A stretch of 64,000 nucleotides of DNA from Pachyseris speciosa (lineage: Eukaryota; Cnidaria; Anthozoa; Scleractinia; Pachyseridae), in the NCBI GenBank assembly GCA_016490735.1, contig JAEMWC010000961.1, positions 40,001 through 104,000 on the forward strand, given 5' to 3'. Under the pieces are notes generated by a model, which made no database searches, had not been told where the DNA came from, and was given only the letters and a program-made list of their open reading frames with translations. Positions 11,520 to 22,100 of this stretch are shown piece after piece (within the stretch, counting starts at the first letter, position 1; every line of letters begins with the position of its first letter). Both the position numbers and the translations under genes were made by a program.

Positions 11520-11943
11520 TAAGACCTAGAAAACTCAGACCTCAGACCTAGAAAACTCAGCCGCCACCTCCCCCAAGTCTGGAAAACTCAGACCCCCTCA
11601 AAACTATACAAATTTTCAAAGTCAAATAAACGTGGACAAAATAAATTATCGCCGTTCAGTGCGCTGAAATGTTACACCGTCTATTTATCGCAGATAACAA
11701 ACACTTCACGTTATTATAATCGGCTCCGGAGCACGAGACCTAGAATACTCAGACCCCCCCCCCCCACCCCCCCTCCCCCAAACTGGAAAACTCAGACCCC
11801 CTCACAACTATACAAATTTTCAAAGTGAAATAAACGTGGGCAAAATGAATTATCGCCGTTTATGAGGGGTTTGAGTTTTTACAGTTTGGGTGGGTGGGTC
11901 TGAGTTTTCTAGGTCTTGTGCTTTGGAGCCGATTATAATAACA
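11520..11943. repeat. Nested direct and inverted repeats (AGACCTAGAAAACTCAGAC)
   Basis: AACTCAGACCCCCTCA, CTATACAAATTTTCAAAGT and AATTATCGCCGTT occur twice in direct order (about 11575-11660 and 11785-11865). From about 11710 to 11943 the sequence is also an inverted repeat, with TTATTATAATCGGCTCC on the left mirrored on the right. It is probably a MITE inserted in its own relative. It contains a poly-C run near 11755. Confidence 0.55.
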
Positions 11944-13072
11944 TGAGACGACAAAGGAGAAGTGTTTGTAAACAGTTTCACTTGATCACTCTGCTAATTA
12001 ATTTTCTACTCACATTTCACCGAGACGTACTCCATTAACGTTTATGCGAAAAAATCCTACATCGTTCGATAAGCGTTTCCTTTCTCAAACAATTATCCAT
12101 CGAAGCGAAAACAAGTGTGCTTAGTTTTTTTTTTGGAATCAATACACTATTTTTATCACCTTGCAAAAGGATAAACCTCTGTGGCCTAAAGGTCACTGTT
12201 CTTGCCTGTGACACAGCTAACCCGGGTTTGATGTCTTTTAGCTTTTTTAGTGGTATATATCACGGGCTTTATTTTTCTGTTTCTCTTTTTCTTGTTCTTT
12301 TAGAAATATTTTTTACAAGTGTTATAATTACTGTTCTCAATGGTTGAGCTGTATTTTAGAGGAATAAATGTTGATAGGGGTCTAAAGAAATAGACTCCAA
12401 CACAAGCTAAACACAATGCGTCCGATGTAAGAAAGACAGACTTCCCTCTATTCTTTTGTTTAGCACTAAGTTAGGGATACAATACTGTTTTTTACAAGCC
12501 CGGGTTTAGGCTAATTGTAGCCTCTTGTTACCGTTATTACTGAGCAAAGTGTAGCAAAATGCACAACGGAAAGATCACTTTGAGGTTTTGATTCAGTGTC
12601 ATTAGGGTCTTACAAAGGGTGTTTAACGGTTTTTCTTTCCATTTCGGTGCAAGGAGGATGGTCTCGGATCGTTTGGGTAAAATTTAAGACCTGAATCCGC
12701 CCCACCGCCCCCCCCCCCCCCCCCTGCTCCCAGGGGTCAGAAAAATATTGAGCCATCGAGCGCAGAACAAACACACTCACGAAAACGTCCCTAGCGACTT
12801 CATCAGGAAAGGCTTACGAATACCGATATCTTTCTGTAGAAAAATACTATCCGGGTGGTTTATCTAGTCTTGCTTTGATGACACACACAACAAGATTCAG
12901 TGAAGATTTGAAAGGAAAATGACAACGTATTGCTGCACAAATGCTTTAGTTTACATTTCGGCTGCCTTTCAGTTTCTCAGTATCACTCTGGCTTTTCGTT
13001 TGAAGCTGAATCCATTTTGATTTTCTCTTTCATTTGATGGAGGAGACGTAGGCCATAGACATATACACTCTT
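11944..13072. other. No gene recognised
   Basis: AT-rich sequence with a poly-C run near 12709-12724. No splice-linked frames or elements are evident. Confidence 0.3.
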
Positions 13073-13351
13073 CTAAAGGTAGCTATTTCGGTTTTTTACA
13101 AATGTTCGCGAGGGCATAACCCCTTTCTCTGCTAAACTTAAGAGGAACCAATTCATAAAAGTCCAAAAGAATCTTGAACCCCAAACAGTTAAGGCATCAA
13201 ACTCGGTTAAATTTCCTGGGGACCAGCCGAGCCAAATCTTTTCTGCTTGCACCATCTTAAAGCATGCTTCCACGATCCTGTATTGCGTCTCCTTGTTAAA
13301 ACAACACCCATTTGCCAGGATGCGAGCAATACCTAACTCTGTTAAAATGTG
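13073..13351 (-). pseudogene. Duplicated last exon of the METTL7-like gene, stop codon lost
   Basis: The frame reads HILTELGIARILANGCC, then NKETQYRIVEACFKMVQAEK and ends LAEKGVMPSRTFVKNRNSYL. It aligns along its length with exon 3 of the gene at 7933-9820 (NGCCCDKETQ, FKMVQAEKLWL, EKGEMPL stop). The stop present in the parent is gone and the frame reads 11 residues further. The parent's acceptor and first dozen codons are not recognisable. Intronic similarity continues to about 13470 (compare CTGTTTTTCTGNTTGTCAG near 8232 and 13398). No copies of exons 1-2 were found, so it is called a truncated tandem duplicate. Confidence 0.65.
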
Positions 13352-14370
13352 TTAGTTTTACAGGTAATCAGTTGGTTGGGGTGTGGACTCTTAAATTCTG
13401 TTTTTCTGTTTGTCAGATTTCCCTCATCGAGTCGCAACAAAGCTTACGTTTTAGGGCCGCCGAAGAATTTCTCTCGATATAAGGTACAATCATGGACAAA
13501 ACTGTTGAGAAAATTGAGCTTGGAAAACAGTAATCAACCGAGTTTGAAAGCCCCCCCTCCCCCCTCCCCCAATTCACTGTTGTTCTCCAGCTTTTGTACA
13601 ATGCTTACAAATCATCAATACGTCATCACTGAACCCCAGGTTTTTCACGGTCGTTCATTACTACAATACAGGTAAGTAGGCACTTGAATTTCTCAATCAA
13701 TCGAACAAGCAATAAAATGGAAGTAGTCATTTAAGTCTCCCGAATCGTGTAATCATTATCATCTCCAGTCTCCAGTCTCGTTTGCATAGCTAAATCCAAT
13801 ATGTCGGCTACGATGTTACATGAAGTTCGCTTCGATCTTAGTATTTAAAATGTTACTCAAACAACCAAGCCTATTGACAATGCAAAGCAAGTGGAGTGAC
13901 TTCTTCAAGTCAATGTCATGGGTCTTGGCTCGCGTTTCTAGAAACTCCCGAAAACGTTTCGGGCTCAAAAAACTGTTTTACGTCATTACCAGAAGAAATT
14001 CGATTTCTAATATTTTTAATAATCTTTTAAGAAAGAACGCTATAAAACTGTGAAGTTTGTTAAAAAAAGCTCTTGCCAACCGATATAAAACCGACTTGAA
14101 AAGTACTTTTCGGGCCCGAAATGGTTTCCGGAGTTTTGAGAAACGCACGCCTGGGACGCATTAAAACTGAGAACATGATTTTTTGGATTTCTTTTGCATG
14201 AAAATAAATGATTTTTGCGTTAACGCGAATTTTAAAAGGTGGCAAAAATAGCCTGTGGACCCGTAGGGTAGCCATTGATCACTGTATTAGAGAAGTGCTA
14301 CAAAAAGTGGGTTGATTCTTCGCAGAAATCACAATGGAAAGATGATGCTTTCTGCGGGAAGAATGAACTG
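13352..14370. other. Intergenic stretch with an imperfect inverted repeat
   Basis: 13352-13470 continues the METTL7 duplication. Around 13925-13975 and 14098-14150, arms containing GCTCGCGTTTCTAGAAACTC and its approximate mirror form a weak inverted repeat. No gene is seen. Confidence 0.3.
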
Positions 14371-14909
14371 TAGGGCTGTACATAAGTTGCTCGGCAACTT
14401 TTGAGCAACTTTTCAGATTTGGAGCAACTTTTAGTCCTTCGAGCAACTTTTCGGATTTCGTGCAACTTTTTTCTTTTTCGAATAACTTTCTTGCTTTTTT
14501 AAGGCAATTTGTAACAAAAAACCGCCCATTCAAGTTCTAATTTAAAGCTTCGGTTGCTTTTATGCATGATTTTGCGTACAATACCATTTGTAAACAAAAA
14601 ACACTATTCCCCTAGTGGTCTGCCTGTGGTAGGTGGTCAGCGTATATGCTCAAAAAATTCAAAATGGCAGAGCCGAGTGATAACCATGCTCGAGTGAAGA
14701 TGATGAATATTCAGATCCTTTAGAAGTAGCAGCCAGTGCTGGAGCTAGATTAAGTAGTCCAGAAAAAGCCATTGAAACAGCATTGGTGCAGCCATTGAAA
14801 CAGAGGAAGGCAAAGTACAGGGGTAGGGCTGCACCTCTTTGAAACCTCTAATTTCACTGGATCTTTATCAGTTGCACCTCTATTGTTTTATGGCTAGGTT
14901 GTACAGTGG

Positions 14910-15107
14910 TGGGCTACACGTGCCGTTGCTCTCCCAAATTGGTCTGCTGCAGTCAAAAAGATCTTGTTGGTGCAGCCAAGTTCAGTATCAGCTGAACGAG
15001 TGTTTAGCCTGCTGCAAAATGCATTTAGCAAGCAGCAAGAGGCAGCATTAGAGGAAACAGTGGAAACATCAGTCATGTTACGTTACAATGACAATAAGCG
15101 CACATGA
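14910..15107 (+). pseudogene. hAT transposase C-terminal dimerisation domain remnant
   Basis: In this frame the sequence reads WATRAVALPNWSAAVKKILL, then PSSVSAERVFSLLQNAFS, ending with a TGA stop. The core S-x-S-A-E-R-V-F-S is the hallmark of the hAT family C-terminal dimerisation region. Only about 65 codons remain, and the catalytic part is deleted. Confidence 0.75.
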
Positions 15108-15386
15108 AATCTTGAATTATATGTCTGTAGAGGACTAGAAGGTGGTACAAAACATTGACCAACAGGGACAGTGCTCTGTACTACATCCGCAAAGATGTAA
15201 ATATTGAAAAACTATGGTTTTACACCACATACACTCGTGTATGTCAGAGAAACTTTATATATTTAATAAGCATATGAGCAAAGTTTGTTTTGTGCGAATA
15301 CAATCACGTGGTTATCGTAATAGAAAGCCAATTCAGAGAATCTGATTTTTATGATTTGGGTTGAAAGAGACTCAGTCTTGACCGCT

Positions 15387-15480
15387 GCCCGGTTAGCTCA
15401 GTGGTAGAGCACCGGACTACTGTGCGGGAGGTCGCGGGTTCAAACCCCGGCCGGACCAACACTCAGGGTCTTTAAATAAT

Positions 15481-15512
<32 letters not shown>

Positions 15513-15862
15513 TGCAAACGGTTAGACTTTCTAGTCTTCTCGGATAAGGACGATAAACCGTAGGTCCCGTCTCACAACACTTGTTCCTAATAATCTGTGG
15601 GACGTTAAAGAACCCACACACTGTTCGAAAAGAGTAGGGGACGTAGTTCCCGGTGTGGTGGTCTACCTTTCATCTGTCTTGACATTCATGTGTGGGTTGG
15701 GTGGGTGGGTGAGATCAAATATGGACTGATAGCGGCTGCCAGAGGCGCCCTTACAGGCTGACGTCCGATCTCACTCTAGAGAAGAATTGTAAACCGCCAT
15801 GAAACTATGTGATATGTGCAGTATATAAATCCATTACCATTACCATTACCATTACCATTACA
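15387..15862 (+). mobile_element. tRNA-derived SINE, forward copy
   Basis: The head resembles a tRNA: box A-like TTAGCTCAGTGGTAGAGC and box B-like GGGTTCAAACCCC. Its acceptor arms do not pair well, so it is not a working tRNA. The body contains GTTAAAGAACCCACACACTG and GATAGCGGCTGCCAGAGGCG, and it ends in an ATTACC-type tail. The same family occurs inverted at 15896-16355 and, more diverged, at 27430-27800. Confidence 0.75.
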
Positions 15863-15895
15863 ATATTGATGAGTCAGTATAATATAATTATGTAT

Positions 15896-16229
15896 AATGG
15901 TAATGGTAATGGATTTATATACCGCACATATCACATAGTTTCATGGCGGTTTACAATTCTTCTCAAGGGTGAGATCGGACGTCAGCCTGTAAAGGCGCCT
16001 CTGGCAGCCGCTATCAGTCCATTTTGATCTCACCCACCCACCCAACCCACACATGAATGTCAAGACAGATGAAAGGTAGACCACCACACCGGGAACTACG
16101 TCCCCTACTCTTTTCGAACAGTGTGTGGGTTCTTTAACGTCCCACAGATTATTAGGAACAAGTGTTGTGAGACGGGACCTACGGTTTATCGTCCTTATCC
16201 GAGAAGACTAGAAAGTCTAACCGTTTGCA

Positions 16230-16261
<32 letters not shown>

Positions 16262-16355
16262 ATTATTTAAAGACCTTGAGTGTTGGTCCGGCCAGGGTTT
16301 GAACCCGCGACCTCCCGCACAGTAGTCCGGTGCTCTACCACTGAGCTAACCGGGC
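15896..16355 (-). mobile_element. tRNA-derived SINE, inverted copy
   Basis: Near-identical reverse complement of 15387-15862, differing at only a handful of positions (for example ACTCAAGG versus ACTCAGGG after the head). About 33 bp separate the two tails. Together they form a palindrome of roughly 970 bp inside the hAT element. Confidence 0.75.
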
Positions 16356-16801
16356 GGCGAATGCAAAGTGAAATCTATTTATTAAATCTTTATTTAAGTT
16401 GTTAATCAATCTCTTACACTGAAAAATTGAAAGCAACATTTTTTTAGAGTTTTGGAGCAGCTTTTGAGCAACTTTTTCAGAAAATTGGAGCAACTTTTTG
16501 AGACAATTGAAGCAACTTGTGGACAGCCCTAGAATGAAGCATTGCTGCAGAATCTTTGAGGTTCAATTTTTATTAATTGTTCTGTTTTATTTATGTGGAA
16601 GGAGACTTTAAAGATGGCTATTTCGGTAAAATGTGGGCCCAGAAGGGGTTTCAATACCTACCCCGTCGTGTGGCGTACGATTAAGAATTATTAAAAGCCG
16701 TCTAGAGCACTTGCTTTGACACACAATGTAAATACGAGTGGCCAGCTCATGAGCACTATATCGGCTTAGCATGTAAATATGAGTTATTGGCCAAGCGTGA
16801 G

Positions 16802-16915
16802 GTCAAGATGGCGGGATATTGGCCAAGTTCTTTTATTGCGTGTTTATGGACCGAGACGAAGTCGACTCCATAAACACGCAAAAAAAGAACGAGGTCAATA
16901 TCCCACCATCTTGAC
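16802..16915. repeat. Short palindrome
   Basis: TCAAGATGGCGGGATATTGG through GCGTGTTTATGG is mirrored after a loop of about 20 bp (CCATAAACACGC to CATCTTGA), with small mismatches. It is a foldback remnant, with related words repeated to about 17070. Confidence 0.6.
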
Positions 16916-16931
16916 CGAACAAGTGTGGTCA

Positions 16932-18710
16932 ATAAAGGATTTATTATATGACTCAAAGGACGCTATTAAAAGACAGTAAAACGCGGGACAAACGGGCTAT
17001 CCCGAGCGGTGAAGATGGCTCCATCTTGACCTCGCGGGTAGCCAATCACAGCAGGAGAATTGATTCATCTTGACCGCTGCAAGAGCCAGTCATATAATAA
17101 AACAAGTCACAAGGCAAATGCTACACAACTATTAAGGTTGACCTCTGAATGGGGTTTATATTATTGGTGGCTCCTTAAAAGAGAAAGACAGCTTGGGTAT
17201 TGGAGTATCAATGCATTAATTTATTTTTACAAACAAAGAGACGTTTATTGTGCCCAGAAATTTAAATAAAATAAATTCAAAAACAATTAAATATAAATAT
17301 GATAACTAAAAGGTACCGCACCCTGAAATAGCTAAAACGTTAAAAGTGTCAGGGTGCTGCCAATTCTCAGTAGTAAGTCAGCGCGATACTAATTTGCTTT
17401 CTGAGCTTTTCTGACGGCCGTCTGTAGATACGGATCTGCAACTAAATTAACGAGAAACTCGTCAGTATCAAAATATCTGCTGAATGCAAGTTCCAAGGGT
17501 CCCGCATACCCTGGGAACGAGGTAGGCAAATTCCAACCTCATTCCCAGGGTTATCTCCTCCTGGTTCCCTCTCTCTCGCTTTCTCTCACTTTCTCTCGCT
17601 TTCTCTCGCTCCAGGGTATTTCATGCACGATGTTTACGATGTTTATATAATCCTTTATGCTGCTGACCGGACACAGATGACGTAAAAAAAAAATTCAATG
17701 CCTTAGGGGGTTAAAAATTCTAATAGGGTATTGTTTCATGTCTGTGTTCTTTTGTTTCACGTTATCTTTGTCCGGTACACGAAGTGAAAGCCAAAATTAA
17801 TATTACTAAGGTACGTACACACTTGGAGCTAAGCCAGTTTCACGGCAGTTCCAACAAACCAGGCAAGCATGAACGCAAATGCTCAAGTGAATTGCAATCT
17901 TAAGGTGGGGTTCTACGTGAATTGGAGTGAAATAAAAATGTTTTGAAACACCACCATATTCAATATTCCCTATTTCCCTACATTAAACTAATCCTTTGAG
18001 AAAAATTCTCTCTTTCCAAATATACCCAAAAATCACAAAAAAAATTCACAAAACATCCCACGACATAGCTGCGTGAGATGAGCCTAAGGATTTTTGATTG
18101 CTTGAAACGCGAACGAGATATTAACGAAAAAACGATGTTCAGGTGGAACCACGCCTTAATTCTTTTCCACCGGACGTTTTGTGTGTCATTCTTGCAATTT
18201 CCGGAGGGTAGGAGGTCAAATAAACTGTGTTCGTTGATAGTTTTAAAAACTCTCGCCGTCTATTTCAACCAGTTAGTATCTGTATCAATACTGAGACGAA
18301 TGCATCCTGTCTAATTTGTAATCAGAAAAAATTGGAGGAGAAACATTTCGACGACCGACAAAAGGAATTTGATCCAGTTATTTTCAGTATGGAAATCTTT
18401 GCTAATCTTGTCATTTTAAATTGTGTGTTTCAGCACATAATGACAAACACAGCTGAAATCAGTCCAATTCCATTACGTTATGAGTAGTCCAACTTTCTTG
18501 GACTTGAGATTCAAGTGTATCCAAAAATTTAGCATGAGAAACAGACCAGCGCGTTAGTGACTAGCCCGAAATTTTCCCATGCCTCACGGTTGACGCTTGT
18601 ATTTATTGCTGGACTTTTGACGAATTGCGTTTTTATAGTATGTTGTGATCAGATTAATGATCGGAGTTATTACTCAGTTTGAGCTCGGTTCTGAGGCTCT
18701 TGATCACAAA
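16932..18710. other. No gene recognised
   Basis: AT-rich sequence with a CTTTCTCTCGCT microsatellite at about 17567-17612 and a short inverted repeat around CCCTGGGAACGAGGT (17510-17552). No convincing exons were found. Confidence 0.3.
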
Positions 18711-18747
<37 letters not shown>

Positions 18748-18882
18748 CCGAGTCCTGGCGTCATCTTTTCATATGAAAATTTATTTTCATTCACATGCAA
18801 AGTAAACTCATTTTCATGCGAATGGCTGTGCGTCGGGTCTCTCTTTGAAAAAGCCGGGCCAAACGTAGTTCGGAAATGGCCT
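18711..18882. mobile_element. 172-bp MITE
   Basis: Inverted ends of about 37 bp begin AGGCCATTTCCGAA and extend through the TTTGGCC and TTTTTCAAA words in mirrored order. The interior is rich in TTTTCAT words. It lies just beyond the 3' end of the carbonic-anhydrase-like gene. Confidence 0.65.
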
Positions 18883-19172
18883 ACAATGCATGCAGACTGT
18901 CAGCAATCCCTTTCTGGAAAGCCTAAAGTGCAAGTCAGCAGGGCGGCAGACTGGCGAAACCTGAACCCAGTCTCTTCCCTTTTTTAATCCTCGCTCCAGT
19001 CTTCCGCACTGTTGATGGTTTGCACTTAAGGATAGCCAGCAGTCTAAAATACATGCAGCTTTGATAGCATAAATATATGACTTTGTCTCACACTTGGTAC
19101 ATATATTCTTTGTGTACATTTTCGCTTCCACTAACCTTTGTGGGATTACAGTGATAACTTGCCCGGCTCATT

Positions 19173-22100
19173 TTAGGAAAGTACAATGTTGCTGTGGAGT
19201 TGCCGGCCATTCAGTGGCATGGTGTTGCGGAAGTTATTGCACATGCGCCCAGCGTTTGGACCTTGAGCATGCGCTTTACTGCTCTTCAAGGTTCGGAATG
19301 CTTGAATCTGTGGAATCGAGAGCTTATTTAATTTATTTGAATGATACACAGTTAATTGACTCGCCAGCACTTAATCTCCGCTAAATGTTAAGTAAATGAT
19401 GGGCTCACAAATTAAATTGTCCATGAATTGTCTTTGAGTTGCCCTTTCAAATTTAGTGTTGGGAAACCGTGTTGGAAAAAGACTCCGTCTTTCTTATGAT
19501 TTTTCACGAAAGTAAAGTTTCTGCCGTTTAATTTGGCCCGAAAAAAGGAAGAGATGCCAGGGTTAGGTCTAAGAGTTTAAAAATAGGCTCAGAAAAATCA
19601 TAACTGAGCAGCTTGGTTTAGGCCTTGAAACTTCATTTGCGTAAAAGCTTACTTCTCAGCTCATTTAATCGGCAGCAAGCCTAGATTGATCGATCCTAAT
19701 AAATGAACACTCCCATAGGAGACACGTATTCTTCTGGCATGTGAATCGACAGCTAAAAGCGAAAGTTGATGTATACGATGGAGGTAAGGGTACAACGAGA
19801 GCAGTATTTTAAATCAAACCGACACCGTAACAAGAAACGGTTAATCTATCTAGTAGCAGGGGCGGATCTAGGGGAGGGGTGCAGCGGGTGCATACTCCCT
19901 CCCCCCTGAGATGACTTTCTAATATAACTAGTATGCTACTAGTATATAACTAATATTCTGTAGTTTATTAGTGTTGAAGTATTAAGACACGGTGCACCCC
20001 ATCCTAAGAAAAAAAAACCGTATCCGCCCCTGAGTAGGTTGTTTTATTTGTCATTAATGGTCTTAGCTTGTTTGCGTTTCATAGCATTTCAGATCACTTA
20101 CTTCTAGTTCAGAGATTTGTGGATGATTGTTCATGACAAACCACGTGACTGATTCATAACAACCAGGAGTCGTAAGAGATCCTTTGTATTTGTAAAACCT
20201 GTCGGCAACATCGGGGGAAACGAGAAGCGGTGCCAGATCCTCGATGTGAATTCCAGAACTTTGCGTAACCACGTGATTACTGTCTAATTGGAGCGGGACG
20301 AACAGTTAGCCTGCGGACCATTCTTTTTGATCAGTCGACCTGCCTATAACTAAGTCAGTCAGACAGTCAGTCAACCATTCGGTCGGTCAGTCAGTCAGCC
20401 AGGCAGGCAGACAGAGAGGCAGTTAGTAAGTCAATTCAGCCTGTCTGCTGCTCTCTCAGTCCGTCCGTCCGTCCGTCTGTCCGTCAGTCAGTCAGTCCAT
20501 CATTCCGTCCGTCCGTCAACCAGTCGGTCGATCGGTCAGTCAGTCAGTCTGTCTGTCTGTCCGTCCACCAGTCAGTCAGTCAGTCAGTCAGTCAGTCAGT
20601 CAATAAGGCAGTCCGTCCGTCAGTCAGTCAGGCAGGCAGGTAGATAGGTAGGTAAGTAATGAGTCAGTCAGTCGGTCCGTCAGTCAGCCATTCAGTCAGT
20701 CAGTCAGTCCGTCAGCAAGTCAGTCCGTCTGCCAGTCAGTCCGTCAGTCAGTCAGTCAGTCAGTCAATCTGTCCGTCAGTCAGTCAGTCAGTCAGTCAAT
20801 CTGTCCGTCAGTCCGTCAGTCCGTCAGTCCGTCAGTCCGTTAGCCAGTCAAGAAGGCAGACAGGTAGGCAAGTGATAAGTCAGTCAGTTATTTATTTATT
20901 CCTTCCTTTGTTCGTTCCTTTTCTATTTCGTTTGTTCCTAGATTGATACAAAAATATGAGGCAGCACATACGAACAATCTACCGGCAACTTACCTTCTTC
21001 AACAACATTGTTGAGGAGCTGAGCAATCTTTTCCAGTGCATTGTTTGGATTGGTTGTGTTGGTATTTGCCATTGGAAGCTACAGAAATATTAATGCGTTA
21101 ATAATAAACTAATAAATACATTGAGAAATAATTCGATAAAACGGTTTATCAAAGAAACGTATCATGAAAGCTGAGTACAGATCCCTGGTATATAACACTT
21201 ATATTTCCACCATAAAACGATCCCCATCCCTACCCCCAAACTACCCTGCTATGGTGGCAGGACTTCCCAGCGATTTTTCTACACTTCATTCTGTGACTTA
21301 TAGGCTCTATGCCATCAATCTGACTGAGGTCATATACGTTAGCTTTGGAATCAAAATCTCCACGTGATATCAAACCTTACAGATTCTCTTGAATTTCATA
21401 GTCTACACCAGGGTTTGTGTTTGTCAAGTGGCTGGATATGTGTGTTAAGGGAGGGTTGAGTTCGGGCAAAGCGGAGTGGGTAAGCGGTTTAAAGGAACGT
21501 TTAGAGTATTTTTCATTGGCTAAATCTTGGATATTTGCAAGCTGTACTGATTTAAACTCCATCCATCAAACTATTGTTTGCCCAAAATGTCCAGAGTTTA
21601 ATAAGGCATTTGCGAAGGTATCAATCGTGGCAAAAGATCATCTCTTGATCATGGTCAACTGCCCATGAACCAGACAGTTGCCACAGACAGCCCACCTCAC
21701 CTCATACAAAACAGCCACCACAGCCAACCCATCCTCTCCTTTAGCGGCCAACTCGTACGAGTGGTAATTCGAGTTATCCCAGAAGACCATGTGTAACTGG
21801 AAGAGCATAACCTGTATTTGAGCTTATAAATTACTTCAACTATAAATTACAAGGAAACAACTACCTACCTGTGTCTTTTGAGCTCTAAGAGCTACAAATT
21901 ATTTGTTTGACAGATATATAACCAATTAAACTGATAAACGAATATGTGAGTGGTTTTCGCAATTCTGAGCACTACTTAAGCAGTAGTGAAAATAAAGCCT
22001 GAAAAAATTCATGCTGTACGTACAAGCATGAATTTTTTTTCAGGTTTTATTTTCACTACTCCTTAAGCAGTGTTCATAACTGCGTTCCTTGCTACGTAGC

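Larger units (their letters stand above)
14371..16531 (+). mobile_element. Internally deleted hAT element carrying two SINEs
   Basis: The ends are TAGGGCTGTACATAAGTTGCT and, reversed, TAGGGCTGTCCACAAGTTGCT. Subterminal GAGCAACTTTT repeats are clustered at both ends (14395-14475 and 16450-16515). GAATGAA lies next to each end, which suggests an imperfect 8-bp duplication. The interior keeps a transposase remnant (14910-15107) and, near 14664, a possible N-terminal start (MAEPSDNHARVK). Two SINEs were later inserted head to head (15387-16355). The hAT assignment rests on the dimerisation-domain remnant plus the ends. Confidence 0.75.

Noticed and set aside
15387..15460. tRNA gene (and the similar heads at 16285-16355, 27725-27797, 27923-27995 and 57030-57107)
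   Set aside because: Acceptor and anticodon stems pair poorly and each is fused to a SINE body; treated as SINE heads.
16617..16680. Third METTL7 3' end (GGCTATTTCGG followed by similar words)
   Set aside because: Similarity is limited to about 40 bp and no codons align convincingly.
20659..20946. Ser-Gln-Ser-Val repeat protein
   Set aside because: Encoded by the GTCA satellite inside an intron.
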